Source: Zarea fungicola
Taxonomy: Eukaryota; Ascomycota; Sordariomycetes; Hypocreales; Cordycipitaceae
Assembly: GCA_900169235.1 (NCBI GenBank)
Contig: FWCC01000094.1
Span: 301,946-365,945 of the forward strand
Length of the DNA: 64,000 bases
Direction of reading: 5' to 3'
The position numbers and the translations under genes were made by a program. Shown in pieces: positions 35,014 to 47,250 of the stretch (position 1 is its first letter; each line of letters starts with the position of its first letter). A model generated the notes under the pieces. The model was given only the letters and a program-made list of their open reading frames with translations, searched no databases and was not told where the DNA came from.

Positions 35014-37794
35014 GTGCTGGCAATTGGAACATTGTGGTGGTTAATGAAACGAGGGGGAGAGCGGAGCGACTGTAAGACTGTTAACGAGCCTTCGTAAGGG
35101 ACTTAACTGACTTGCCCAACTACATTGGTAAGTTGGACATCCAAGCCCACAATACTCAATCGCTGAAAAGTCATCAGTTGAAGACGAGGCCAAGCATTAC
35201 AAGCAGGCAGAATCCAGCAAGATTAGACTGCACCTGCCAGAAATAACTACCTAGTTACTTGTATCTGGGTACATAAAGAGTGGGCAAGCAGCTTGATAAT
35301 CCAAACAGTGACAAACGGCTGGCAACGCCTGATTGCCTGCCGTGCTTCTTTGCAGTCTCATTACACAGGCGGCTGCTCCAATAAAACTGTTTTTTTTTTA
35401 TAACAGAGTAGTGTTGGCAATTTAGAACTGCATGTTCATACATTCTCCTCTTATTAAATGTCCGTCGTTGGCGGAAAGTCTTCGGAAATCTGTGGGTTGG
35501 ATGGTAGGTGTTGGCCAAGTGGGGGCAACAAAATGCAAGTCGCCACGGCCTGGAACCTCAAGACCAAGAGCTGGGGCTGCTCGACAAGCACCAGGCGCCC
35601 CACTGCCAGCTGAGGAACCCATCAAAATTCTCTTCGCTGTAACCTCGCAACCCTGCAGTCCTGCAAGCATGCCTAGACAGGCATACACAACAACATGCCT
35701 TGCAGGAACAAACCAAGGAGAGTGAGGAGCAGACACACACCACAAGCCATCCATGCATGCATCACACACAGTCAAGCTAACCGCCCAAAAAATTCCCTGT
35801 GTAAAGACAAGCCACGAGTGTACACCTCGGACCCGCGGTCCGGAAAGACACATGCATACAGAGAAGCAACCAGACACAGATCAGGCAAGCAGAGACCACA
35901 GACCGTTGGTTAAGTTAATATTTGCCAACTACCTAGTGAGCCGTCGTCTCTTGTTTTGGTTTGCCAGGTACGGACAAGTTAGGCTGTAGACACCATAACT
36001 TGTAACTAGTGCAGGTATGGATACACCAGGCTTGGATCATGTACCAGCCACAATACCACCACAGACAGCCAGAACCACTAGCCGTGGGCCATCACACCAC
36101 ATCAAACCCGTCCAACAGTCACGTCAGGAAGTGACTTGTGCTTTTGGCGGCTTGGTGCAAAGGCCGCCCTGCAACCAACTCCCATGCTGCCTGCCTTTGT
36201 GCGTGTGTAACAGTCGACCAAGACCCAGGTCTCAAGGCATGGCCTTTTTGAAGTGCTGGCGTGATGTGATACAAGGATGGCCCTGCTAATGGTAGGTTTC
36301 CGACTCTCAGATATTTCATCGTGCAGAATCAACTCTAGACTCCCCCGCCTATCGTACCATGTGCGTACTCTGTGCATTCATGACTGTATCAGTGATTTCC
36401 TTGGTCGCCGCCCTCTCTCCTCTCATGCACCTTCATACAGACATCCTATGCAGACCCCGCCTGCACCAAGCAGCCCATACCTGTGAGCTTGTCTTTTTTT
36501 TTTTTTCTACTTTTCTCGCCTCTGCAATGCCGGAGCCCATGTCCGTTTATGGTTGTGTGGGGGGAGCTCGAGGCTGCTGGCCCGCCCCCCTTGGCCGACA
36601 CGGCCTCCCGAATGGCAAGGATTGGCTGAGCGGTTATTGGCCAGGGTTGTGAGTGCGGGAAGCTCTCGGTGCGACTCCCCGGCTCAAGACGTGCAGAAAA
36701 ATAATAATACGGCGCCCATCAGCTTACCGGGTCCGAGGATTAGCTGCATCGAACAGGGAAGCTAGCTGGTGCTGGCGGGCTACTGTTCTCCGCGTACACG
36801 GCAGGCATGGATACTAACAATCTACCAAAACAGCAGGAAAGAAGCAGCAGCCCTCCACTTGAATTACGCCTCGCTCCCCATAGGGGCGCTGAGGCGGATT
36901 GGTGGGAGAGGGGCGGGCCTGCAACGGCCTGGGCGAGGGGGGAAAAAGGATCTTGTTGGTGCGCTCCGATTGTACCAGATGTGCTTACTCGGAGACTGCC
37001 ACAGTCGGTATGAAGCTTAATATTAGTTCGATCAGCCGAGTGCCCAAATTGGAAGAGACTCCGGGCTTATCAATGTCGTAATAAATCAGGGAGTAAATAC
37101 TTGATGACAAGTCACCACCAGCCGGGATCAACTGCCAAGTCACAGCTGGTACTCACGATTCTGTCCTCTATGCACCTACTCATGCCCTAACGTTATTAGT
37201 AGCTACTATGGAAGACCAAGGAGGCTAATGTAAAAGGTACCTGCCTAACTTATCATATGGCACCACTTTGTACCTTATTAGCAGCTAATTACAGGCACCA
37301 CGGCTCGCGCAGATGCAGCTAAGAAACAGGGGCCCCCCGCAAGTGCTAACTAATCATGGCTCTCAAAACGACCACCAGCTCCGTCCGGATTGCCACTAAA
37401 GTGCATCCACTAGAAAGGCATTGGCAAGCTGTTGAAAAACCAAGAACAGACGACAGCCACCACCATCCTCCTGCTATCACTGAGTACACTGAGTACCTAC
37501 TTAGTGTAATTATGTTTGGTAGTTACCTCCGTTTCTGTCATATTTTCTTACGACTTTAATGGCCACCCTACTCTTTCAACGCTTTCCTTTGGTTTCTTCT
37601 TCTTTCTTGACCCCTGCCGAGTACCAAGGCATAACATATGCAAACAAAGTTTTCAGGGCATGATCAACTACCAGACAACCAAGTTACACAGCTTTGGCCC
37701 CCACAGGCTTCCATCCTGCAAACCTGTCAGCGATCGTATTTGACGGAAACGCCTTCCAAACCCCTGTTCTGTAACTAGTTACTGGGTAACTTGG

Positions 37795-38095
37795 GCGTAC
37801 AGTTAACCCTTGCTTCGTTCGCTTCTCTCGCTTTTACACCGTGGTATGGTTTCTGTCTTGTTCGTCTTGATCCTTTTTCTTCTGTGCGTATTCCTTCCTG
37901 TCGCTTTCTGTCATATTTCTCGGTGAATCGTACTATTACCTCTCATTCCCAAATCCAAAATCTGCTCTCCCAATCGTCCTGCCTGCTGCTGCGCACCAGT
38001 AACTCTTCTCTCCCAGTCTCGTAGATTAACTTCCCCTCACTCATTCATCCTTCTTTCCCCCACTCACGCCGGCCCATCTGTCTTGTCAATATACA
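37795..38095 (+). other. Pyrimidine-rich leader-like tract without a recognised gene
   Basis: About 300 nt of CT-rich plus-strand DNA, like the leaders in front of the genes at 47251 and 58600. The first ATG (37846) opens a 26-codon frame coding a hydrophobic peptide starting MVSVLFVLILFLLCVF, closed at 37926. No long frame follows. It could be the promoter and leader of a non-coding RNA, of a short-peptide gene, or of a lost gene. Confidence 0.3.
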
Positions 38096-38944
38096 TAGGC
38101 GCCTAGGACAACACTACCGCCAATAGAAGTCTTTGGCTGCACCATTGCAACGCCATTTTTGCACCAGCTGCTGCACTGACTTGGTTCATGCAGATAGATG
38201 CATTTCTCCGCCCACACCACTTGGATAATCAAACCTGGGCGCCTGATTTCTTGTCTGCAGTCGATGGGAACATTTGCAAGCCGCGGTTTAAATTTCTCAC
38301 AAAATACTGGGCATGCAGCAAATCGCCCACCACATATACCCACCTACCTGCTGGTTACTTGTACTGTTTGTGACTCTGTAGTCTTGCACACCATGTGGAC
38401 GGCACATACACCACCAAATGCCGTGCTCTAATGCTGCAGGTTGCACACCCTCATCTCTGCCGAAATCCTGTAAACAGGGACTGGAGATTCTTTGATCGTC
38501 GCTGGTATGCAGCTACATAGACATCGACCTGCAGCTGTGCATCTATGCGCAATGCAGCAATGCAGCTATGCAGCTATTTTTCAATCCGGCAAATTTCTTC
38601 TACATAACTAGCCGTCGACTGTGCCGATATGTGTCTACTTGGGTGCTCCCACGGTGCCCGGGCGGATGATTAGACATGCCCCAGATTTATACTGCATTGG
38701 CCCTACAGTTCTGCCCAGATTGCCATCTTATAATGTTACGTTTCTTGGCCGTTTATCGATTGTCGGAATATTGGGCGGAGAACCCCAACCATCGCCACCA
38801 GCCCACGATACGACAAGCAATGGGCTACCATGCAGGCAGTGTCATCTATGTTTATTGTTTATAAAGAAGAAGAAAAAAGACAAAATCACAAACTTCACAA
38901 ATCATAGCATGATGTAGATACATTTCAGCGAATATGGCTGGCCT

Positions 38945-39112
38945 TTACTCTGCAGCCACCGCGCCCAGCAACTGCTCTGGCGCCTCTCCCGTCCTCGCCC
39001 TGGCCCCGGCCTTGGAGAGCCTCCGCCAAAAGGCCTGCGCCGCCACGTCGACCGCTTCGTTCCGTATATCTCCTTGTTGTACGTCGTCGACCCAGGACGG
39101 CGGTAACATCAT
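38945..39112 (-). CDS. Weak candidate: last exon of an unrecognised minus-strand gene
   Basis: A minus-strand frame ends at TAA 38947-38945 and reads back through MMLPPSWVDDVQQGDIRNEA and AAQAFWRRLSKAG. Composition and amphipathic pattern look coding. A TGA lies 18 nt upstream of the first ATG. A neighbouring frame reads EQEVGRVWRKLTTNPTHLL just upstream, and another, near 39330-39440, reads IIKPPYLPDPRAPGSGAYI. Together these could be exons of a small multi-exon gene or a frameshifted relic. I could not join them into one model and do not recognise a family. Confidence 0.22.
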   Translation of the reverse strand: MMLPPSWVDDVQQGDIRNEAVDVAAQAFWRRLSKAGARARTGEAPEQLLGAVAAE

Positions 39113-40147
39113 CCGGCGCCACTTCTTCTTTCACAGCACCAAGGAGATGAGTGGGATTTGTAGTGAGCTTTCGCCACACGCGACCGACTTCCTGCTCAAC
39201 GATGGCATATTGGTGGAAAACGTCGCACCTGGTCCCGACCGCGAAAAGGGCGGTTTGTACTTGACCACCCTGAACGCATTCGTTCAAACGGCCTGCTGCC
39301 AGATCTAAACAAGAGATCGGCGGAGGCGAGCGAGGCGCTCTCCAACTAACAAGATGTAAGCTCCAGATCCGGGGGCACGGGGGTCAGGTAGATAGGGTGG
39401 TTTAATAATGTCTCGGTTGATATGAAGCAAGTGCTGACGTCTGGTGAACTGATGGCTCTTTCCGCTGTCCAATCAAACCATTACCACGATCCGAGCCCTG
39501 ATATCGGATAGCAGACCAAGGACATGCAACGGAAACGGCAAAGTATAAGTAAGCAATTAAATATTTAAATAAAGAACATTTCTGTAGATATGTAGTTATC
39601 ATATTCTGAGCCCCCGCACATTGCAACTGTAGGATACGCATTTTTTAGTTTTATGAATCAGCCATCCACTAAATATCAGTAAGTGTGAACAATACATTCA
39701 TTTTTCTTCTTCTCTTTCTTATATTTTTTTTTTGTAAAAAAAAATCAAGCTCAAGAGTAATCCTGTTGCTAAATTTGAACTCTCTTGAAATTCGTCGAGT
39801 GACGCTTGCTCCAGCTCCCACCTGTGGCCCGTGCGCCAACCAGCAAACGCGCAGAAAAGTGAGCTTCACGCGTAAATGACTGCATCCACCTTTTTCTTTT
39901 GCATCAAACGGCGCCGCCCAAACGAGCCGCCCCTGACACTTACGAATTTATTCTGTCTGTATCGTAGCCGAGCCGTGATACGGGATCGGAGGATTCAAAG
40001 GGGGCAGTTGCCCAGTCAGCTTTCGCATACACAATCAAGTTCGCTCCCAGGCCCCCTTCAAACGCAGCAGCTCTCCATTTCTCGTCTGCTTAGTCGAGCT
40101 ACGAAGTTGCGTTCCCGTCAGACAATGACGAGTGCCGATAACCGGTC

Positions 40148-43100
40148 ATGTCCAACGTAATCAGCGAAGAGCTCGGCAAATGGTTCGATGAATTCCAGGC
40201 TATTCCTGCCTCACATCACCTCCTCTGCCCGCGGGTCAGCGATGAAGATACTGAAAATTATAGACTTCTTGATGATCGCGACTCCGAAATCAAAAAGCAA
40301 GAAAAGGAAGACCGTATAGAGGCTGGCAACAAGCGCATTGACATTACGTATTGGAACAGTCTGATATTCGGCTTTGACAAGAAAGAAGCCGCAAAATGGC
40401 TCGAAGCATTCACACACAGGCTCGATGCCGCACTGCAGTCTTGCGCCGAGTGTGTCCTCAATTGGCACATGAGGCGCAAGATTCAGATGCAAAAATTTCT
40501 CGAGTAGGAACAAGCCTGCCTTTACTGCATTTTTTGCCTTTCCCTACATGTTTGGTTCACACTGACCACTAACCTGTTAATTAAATCTACAGACGCTGGG
40601 ACGAAGACGCTGTCGCTCAAATTCAGGACTTGCTCGACCGACTCGACATCGCACGAATCGACCAAAACCTGAACTGGGCAAAAGAATACATTGCCAAGAT
40701 CGAAAACACCGGTGCCACCTTTAAAAAATCCGAGTTTGGTTCGCACTTGGCCACTGTGCTAATTGCTGTCTACGAGGCGCTGTGCTGCATGCCATATCTC
40801 GCGATGCCAGACCAACGTGCGACTTTCCAATACGTCTTTATGCGCTTGCAAGGCAAAAGCTATTTGAAATTGGGCACCAAGGACCCTATGCCTGGTATGA
40901 CCTACTTCTTGTTTGATCAAAAGAACGAAGACCGTCGCAAGTGGGCGCATGAAAACTGGAAAAACATTGACACCTCCTCCCTTTCCGCGCCGCAATTTGA
41001 ATGGGCCATCAGCGGCGGTCTTATCAGTGCCATCGAGGACATGTATCGCAAAGAGTTGAACCAAGCCACGCCCGAAATCTACCTAGAGATTGAACAGTTC
41101 TGGTGTGGTTTTGAGGATATCTTGCGCACTCTTCCCGAAGGTTTGGTCAGTTCTCACGTCCGCAGCATGGAGCTGAGAAATTCCAACCAGAACATTTATG
41201 AGCTCTTGTTCAGTCACATTCAGTTCTGCCGTTCAGAGGGTGTATTGATCGTCTGCATTCGCGTTTTAATAGCTCTACTCCAGAAATCACCAAAGGCTTT
41301 TTGGGATGTTATCGGCGATGCCCGCCCCAACGTCATTGCCGACTTGCTGTTTGGGAGCCCGATTTACAAAAACCTGCTCCGACAGTCTCTTGAAGACTGC
41401 TGGAATTTCGGCGATTCATCCTTGACGAACCCCTTTCCTACCTCATGGATCCTGCCTTGGCTAGAGTCCATCGGTCGCGATCGTCGATATGATGCTTGCG
41501 AGGTGCTTATGCATACTCTTTTTGAGGGCTTGGCAAAGGATCCGAGCATTGGCGAACCTGGCCAAGCAGCATGCATGAAAGCCGGCTTTGAGGCTCTGGC
41601 GTTTATTCTGAACTCATTTCTAGATATGGAAAAGTCTGCTACCGCCACAAGCACTCTACATTTGTATATCAACTCTGCGTTTAACTTAGTCACCAAGTAC
41701 AAGAACCTTATTGTGCAGCAGCTGAATGCGCCGAAGAGACAGCACAGTATCGAAGGTTGGGCGACGTTCAAGATCGCACATTCCGCTCACCAACTTATAC
41801 TCGCTGCCATGAAGCTAGACATGAAACTTTTCTTCGAAGAATACCATGCCATTCATCTTGGTAACAAGGTTCAATCCACTGTTACCAGAAACTCCAAGGA
41901 GTTCTGGACAGGCATCATTGAAATGTACGAGTCTTCCACCGATCGCGTCAAACTTGGCCAAGACATTCTTTTTTCTCTGGCCCCATTATGTGCTGTTGAA
42001 CAGATTCGTATTCGCAAATCCGTTGGGAAACTTGATGATTCAAGCATCGCCTTCAATAAGTCTCTGAAGGCGACTGCCGATACAATTGTAGAGATTCTAG
42101 GACGACTTGCTGACATGGATGTCCCGGAGTTGAACGGCCTTTTCGCTGAACGCATGCCAATCCAAGTCATCATTGGTCTATCTGTTCACGACGAATCTGA
42201 TCTGGCAGAGTCATCCGCTGAAGTACTAAAGGGATGGACCGGCGAGGATACGCGCAGTGCCGCCATTGAGCAGCTCGCGCAACTGCAAACGGAGCAGACT
42301 CTGGCATCAGTGGTATGGACTTTGGATCGTGTTCTTAAGCCTCCCTTTCCATGGGGTCCGATTCGGCCTCTTCTAAACGCCAACAGAGCGGTTCTCCGCG
42401 GTCTGGCAGAGGCCTCATCTGGTGTCTTGCGAGGCGGGTCGCTAGAATCTCGGCAAGTGGCAACAGTGCTGCGTTGGTGGAACGAACAATGGCGCTTTGT
42501 GTCAAAATCCTGCCTCAACATTGAGGCCTGGTCACAGTATGTTCCAAATTCGATCATGACGGAATTCTGTCGCGAAATCATGGAGCTGGCCGAAGCCCTC
42601 ATCGCCGAGGATGGCCTCCTCACCTCTGCGACGGCTCTCGGCCGTAGTGAGGCTGATATGATGGTCAAAATTCTTGCCCCTGCCAAAGACAATTTTCGCG
42701 GCATGGAAAATATGATTCGACTCAAGGATTTATGGCTTGTCGACGTGACCGTCCGGGTTCTCTGCAAAATTTTAAAACGGCTACGCGAAAATAATCTCGA
42801 GATCAACGCTGCTTCTAGAAAGCTGATTGTGGACGCATGTGTCCCAACAGCGACACCTGGAAAATATTTACGATCAACAAATCTTAGCGATCAACAGCGC
42901 GCAGAATTGCTACAAGCCCTGGGTAACACAGACGATGACGTACAGATTATACAGATCACCTCAACAGACGCAAAAACAGCCAGGGATAAGATCAAAAAAC
43001 AGAGCAAGCTGGATGCTTGGTCCAAATCTGGGCCGGCGTCTGTCTCAATAAGTACCTCGTCCTCCACAAGCAAGCCTAGTTCGAATCGGCATGATGTCCT

Positions 43101-46100
43101 AGAACTTAGTAAATCCCTAAACAACCCACTCCTTAGGCAGTTTGAGGCCAGGCAAAAGGCCAAGACCAAGGGCCCAGATGAAAAATCGATATCCGCCATC
43201 AAGGAGAGCCGAATGCGTGAAAAGGCCGAAAAAGCCAAGCGGGATGCCGAGGTCATTGCAAAGGCCAGGCAGCTTCGAGGCGAGTCTGCACTGGGTGGGC
43301 GAAGCGAGATCATGGTCAATAGCTCCGACGAGGATTCCGACGATAGTGACGATGCGGATGAGGATAACCAACTAGCTGAGCTTCATACTGGTGGCCAAAA
43401 GACCCTTGATGAAGCGGAAAAGCGACGACTGCAGGCATTGCGCGACATGACCCGGCGACCTGTCAAAAAGGTCCGTCAGCAAAGATCAGTGAAAGAAATG
43501 AGGGCCCGGCTTATTCCTCCCATGGGCAAACTGCACGATGCTGTTCTTGCCTGGGACATTTTTCACACTGGAAATGAACCTCCAAGTGGACCAAAGGCTT
43601 GCAAGGTCGATACCAGATACTCCGACCCCGCTTCATACAGAGATACCTTTTTCCCGCTCCTCGCCTCTGAAGCCTGGAGAGGATTCGTCACGGCCAAGGA
43701 TGAAGGCACTGCGCAGCCGTTTGTCATCAAAATCGCCAGTCGCGCTAGCGTTGACAGCTATCTTGAGATCACATTCACGATGGAAGTCACCCAGAACAGG
43801 GAGCGAGGCGTTAGTGAAGGTGATATTCTTTTGGTTTCCGAGGACGAAAAGCCGCTTGACAACGAGGACGCCCGTCATTGTCTGGCTCGCGTGCACCGTG
43901 TTACATACAAGAAAGATCGGCTAGAGATCATATTCAGAGTTGCATCACGAGGAAACCCGCTTGCGATCGCTCTGATGCCAAACACGGTGATGCATGGCGT
44001 CAAGATAACCAATATGACAACTGTTGAGAGAGAGTATGCAGCGCTTGAGTCGTTGCAGTACTATGATCTCATGGATGAGATTCTCAAAGCTGAACCTTCA
44101 CCAATTTTGAAATACGCCGACGAGAGGATCGCCAACTACCAGAGTAACTGGGCCCTAAACAGAGGGCAGGCAATGTCTGTACTTGGCGCGCAAGAAAATG
44201 ACGGGTTCACACTGATCCAGGGTCCTCCCGGAACGGGTAAGACAAAGACCATTATCGCCATGGTCGGTGCCCTGCTATCCGAACAGCTTGCACAAGCGCC
44301 AGCAAAAGGTACCCCAGTCGGTGTTCCCATCCGACCTGGCAATTCCAATCAGCCTGCTGGCCAGAAACCGAAAAAGCTCCTTGTATGTGCTCCCAGCAAC
44401 GCCGCCGTGGATGAACTTGTCACTCGATTGAAGACCGGAATCAAGACGATAAGCGGCAAAACAAGAAACATCAATGTCATCCGTCTTGGCCGTACGGATG
44501 CTATCAGCTCGTCTGTAAAGGATGTTACTCTAGATGAGTTGGTACGTATTCGAATGGAAGGCGACTCTACAAAGGACAAGGCCAAAGCTCAGAGAGACAA
44601 GCTGCATGAGCGTGCGTCGCAAATCAAGGAGGAACTTGGGATACTCCGACCGAAGCTCGATGAGGCCAACGAAAAAGAGGATCAAGATTTCCGCAACAAG
44701 CTTCTGAGACAGTTCGACGAGCTCAAACGCGAGCAGAGAGACATTGGAAAGCAAATCGAAGCCGACCGGGACAGCGGCAACTCTGTTGCTCGTGAGGTGG
44801 AGATGAAGCGCCGGCAAATTCAGCAGGAGATTCTGAACAACGCGCATGTGCTCTGCGCTACGCTCAGTGGTAGTGGTCACGAAATGTTCCGAAACCTGGA
44901 TGTCGAGTTTGAGACGGTCATTATTGACGAGGCTGCCCAGTGTGTTGAACTGAGTGCCCTTATTCCACTCAAGTATGGTTGCTGCAAGTGTATCCTTGTC
45001 GGAGATCCCAAGCAGCTACCACCTACTGTTCTTTCACAGTCAGCCGCTCGATTTGGCTACGACCAGAGTTTGTTCGTTCGCATGCAGCAGAACCACCCTA
45101 AATCGGTTCATTTGCTTGACCAGCAATACCGAATGCACCCTGAGATTAGCTTTTTCCCCAGCAAAGAATTTTACGAGGGTCAGTTGCGCGATGGCCAGGA
45201 TATGGCCGGCCTCCGGCAGCAGCCTTGGCATAGGAGTGCTTTGCTCGGGCCATATCGCTTCTTTGACGTGCAAGGTACCCAGGAACGTGGCCGCAGGGGC
45301 CAGTCCTTGGTCAACACGCGAGAGCTTGAGGTTGCCCTGCAGATGTACGACCGCTTCAGCAAGGAGTACAGTAACTGCAACTTAGTCGGCAAAATCGGTA
45401 TCATTACACCTTACAAGGCTCAGCTGTTTGAGCTCCGCAGCCGATTCAAAGCTCGATACGGAGAAGAAATCACAGACATTATTGAATTTAACACTACTGA
45501 CGCTTTTCAGGGCCGAGAGTGTGAGATTATCATCTTTTCTTGTGTGCGAGCCAGCTCCACTGGCGGTATCGGTTTCATGACTGATATTCGTCGCATGAAT
45601 GTCGGTCTGACACGTGCGAAGTCTTCGCTCTGGATCTTGGGAGACTCGCGGGCCCTTGTACAGGGTGAATTTTGGAAGAAGTTGATTGAAGATGCTCAGG
45701 CGCGAGATCGATGTACCCAGGGCGATATCATCAACATGTTTCGCAGGCCTCTGGAGAGAGCCAGGCCTGGTAGTATGATGGCGTCTTCAGCTTCAGCTTC
45801 AACACCTTTCGATGGTTCCATGGCAGTTCCATCACCAGTGCCGATCGTTACTCCTGATGCAGATATCACTATGCCCGATGCTTACGATATCAAACCAGCC
45901 TGGAAGCAACAAAGTGAAGAACGTAAATTGATGCCAGTCAGACCACCGGCTATAACGTCTGACCCGCCGCTGATTCAAATGTCGGATCTCGGCGTAGACA
46001 CAAAGAAGAGAGCGCTCAACAGCCCAGATGGCGCGCCACCCGTTCCAAAGCGGGTTGCCAGTGATAGGCCTCGCGGAGGAGGATTAGCTGGTAAATTTGG

Positions 46101-46415
46101 CCAGAAGCCGCTTAACAAGCCGCCGACTAAGGCTCCTACGGACCCAAGCGCCATGGTAACTCTTGGTCTCGCTCCTCCAGAACGACCACCACCGCGGCCG
46201 AGCCCGCTCCCCACGACGCCAAGCTTGCTACCATCGGCACCGTCTGGGAGTTCTGGCCCTTCTGGGCCGTCAAGGCCACCCACTGGGCCGGTAAGTTGCA
46301 CTTCATTCCGTATTCTCTCCATTAACTTTTTTGCTGATAAACTGAGCAGAGACTACCACCAACTGGACCGCGAAAGAAGGCAAAACCTAGCCTGTTCATT
46401 TCGAAGCGGAGATGA
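40148..46415 (+). CDS. sen1: SEN1 superfamily-1 RNA/DNA helicase
   Basis: Three exons: 40148-40503, 40593-46290 and 46350-46415, 6120 nt and 2039 residues, normal for Sen1/senataxin. It unwinds RNA:DNA hybrids and terminates short RNA polymerase II transcripts in the nucleus, usually with Nrd1/Nab3-like partners. The N-terminal helical Sen1 domain covers about 50-750, followed by an acidic linker (SSDEDSDDSDDADED at about 1030-1045). Helicase motifs: Walker A GPPGTGKT at 1329-1336, Walker B DEAA at 1564-1567, GDPKQLPPT, DQQYRMHP, DAFQGRECEIIIFS and MNVGLTRAKSSLW. The Pro-rich tail ends GPRKKAKPSLFISKRR, a basic nuclear-signal-like end typical of fungal Sen1. The last intron (46291-46349, 59 nt) must be removed to reach it. 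Reading through gives a different end that stops at 46476 (see findings). Confidence 0.96.
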
Positions 46416-47250
46416 ACAAACATTATTTGGCGTTGAAGGAATGAAGGCATTTTTATTATCCTTGCCTTATTGCTAATCCCTTGCCTTTGAAAGCTGGTTT
46501 GTATAGAGAGAAAAGGGCATTTATTTGGCGTTTAGGTCAACGATAGAGCTGCATCACTGTTTGTGCTTTTTTGGGTTTCCTATTTACATTTGGAGAGGCA
46601 TTTTTCTAGAAGCAACGTAATGCAGAGTCGGGGAGTTGAGGTCCTCCTGACTTGGTAAAATTGGTGGACTTGAATGTTGTAAATGTGCGTGCTGTAATCA
46701 TTCATTCATTCCTAATCTGGATGCGATGCTTTAGCTACGGGCGTCTAAGGGCTTCAAAAATCCGGTTCGCACCTCCCGTAGCTCCCTAAAGGTCCTCGAA
46801 GCGCCTGATGCTTTCAATCTGCGACCGGTGGACCGAGAAGCACCTGGGGTGTTGTTCGCGGCTGTGCCCGCGTGGCCAAAACATTGCCATTACCATTGAC
46901 ATCAACCTCGATGCACCTCCTCGGTAAAGTCTCATTCATTCTTGTCTCTTGAAATCACGCTGGTGTATTTTTTACCAACTCTCTATTTGCGCCTCGTTGC
47001 AAAGTCTCCAGTGCTGCATTTCGGCAAGCTCCAGTTCAGCGCCTGTTTGCTCTCGCCATCCTCCATCTTCCATCTACGAAGATCAGTTCTCTCAAGCATC
47101 ATTCTTTTCGTTTTCAACTTTATTTCAGTATTTCCTCTCGTATTCTCTCTCATCTTTTTGACTCTGCTTCTCATCATTCTTTTTTTCAACATCCTTCCTC
47201 AAGACCTCGCCAGTATCTCTTGTTTCTGTCTTTGGCCAATAATCTTGACA
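46416..47250. other. Intergenic, SEN1 3' region and leader of next gene
   Basis: No gene. From about 46930 to 47250 the plus strand is CT-rich and looks like the 5' leader of the gene that starts at 47251. Confidence 0.6.

Larger units (their letters stand above)
33922..40147. other. Gene-poor region, 6.2 kb
   Basis: No confident gene. It holds the promoter of the 419-residue gene, a heptamer minisatellite at 34993-35013, a pyrimidine-rich leader-like tract at about 37795-38095, ATGCAGCT-type short repeats at about 38505-38577, and a weak minus-strand coding candidate at 38945-39112 (separate entries for the main ones). The last part is the SEN1 promoter. Frames such as 35422-35877 (-) start at non-ATG codons and look random. 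Confidence 0.5.

Noticed and set aside
35422..35877. 151-codon minus-strand frame in a gene desert
   Set aside because: It starts at GTG, is Cys/Ser/Gly-rich without fold-like pattern, has no splice or leader signals and no family resemblance.
36650..36690. tRNA-like T-arm wording (GGTGCGACTCCCC)
   Set aside because: No matching acceptor, D or anticodon arms at the required spacing.
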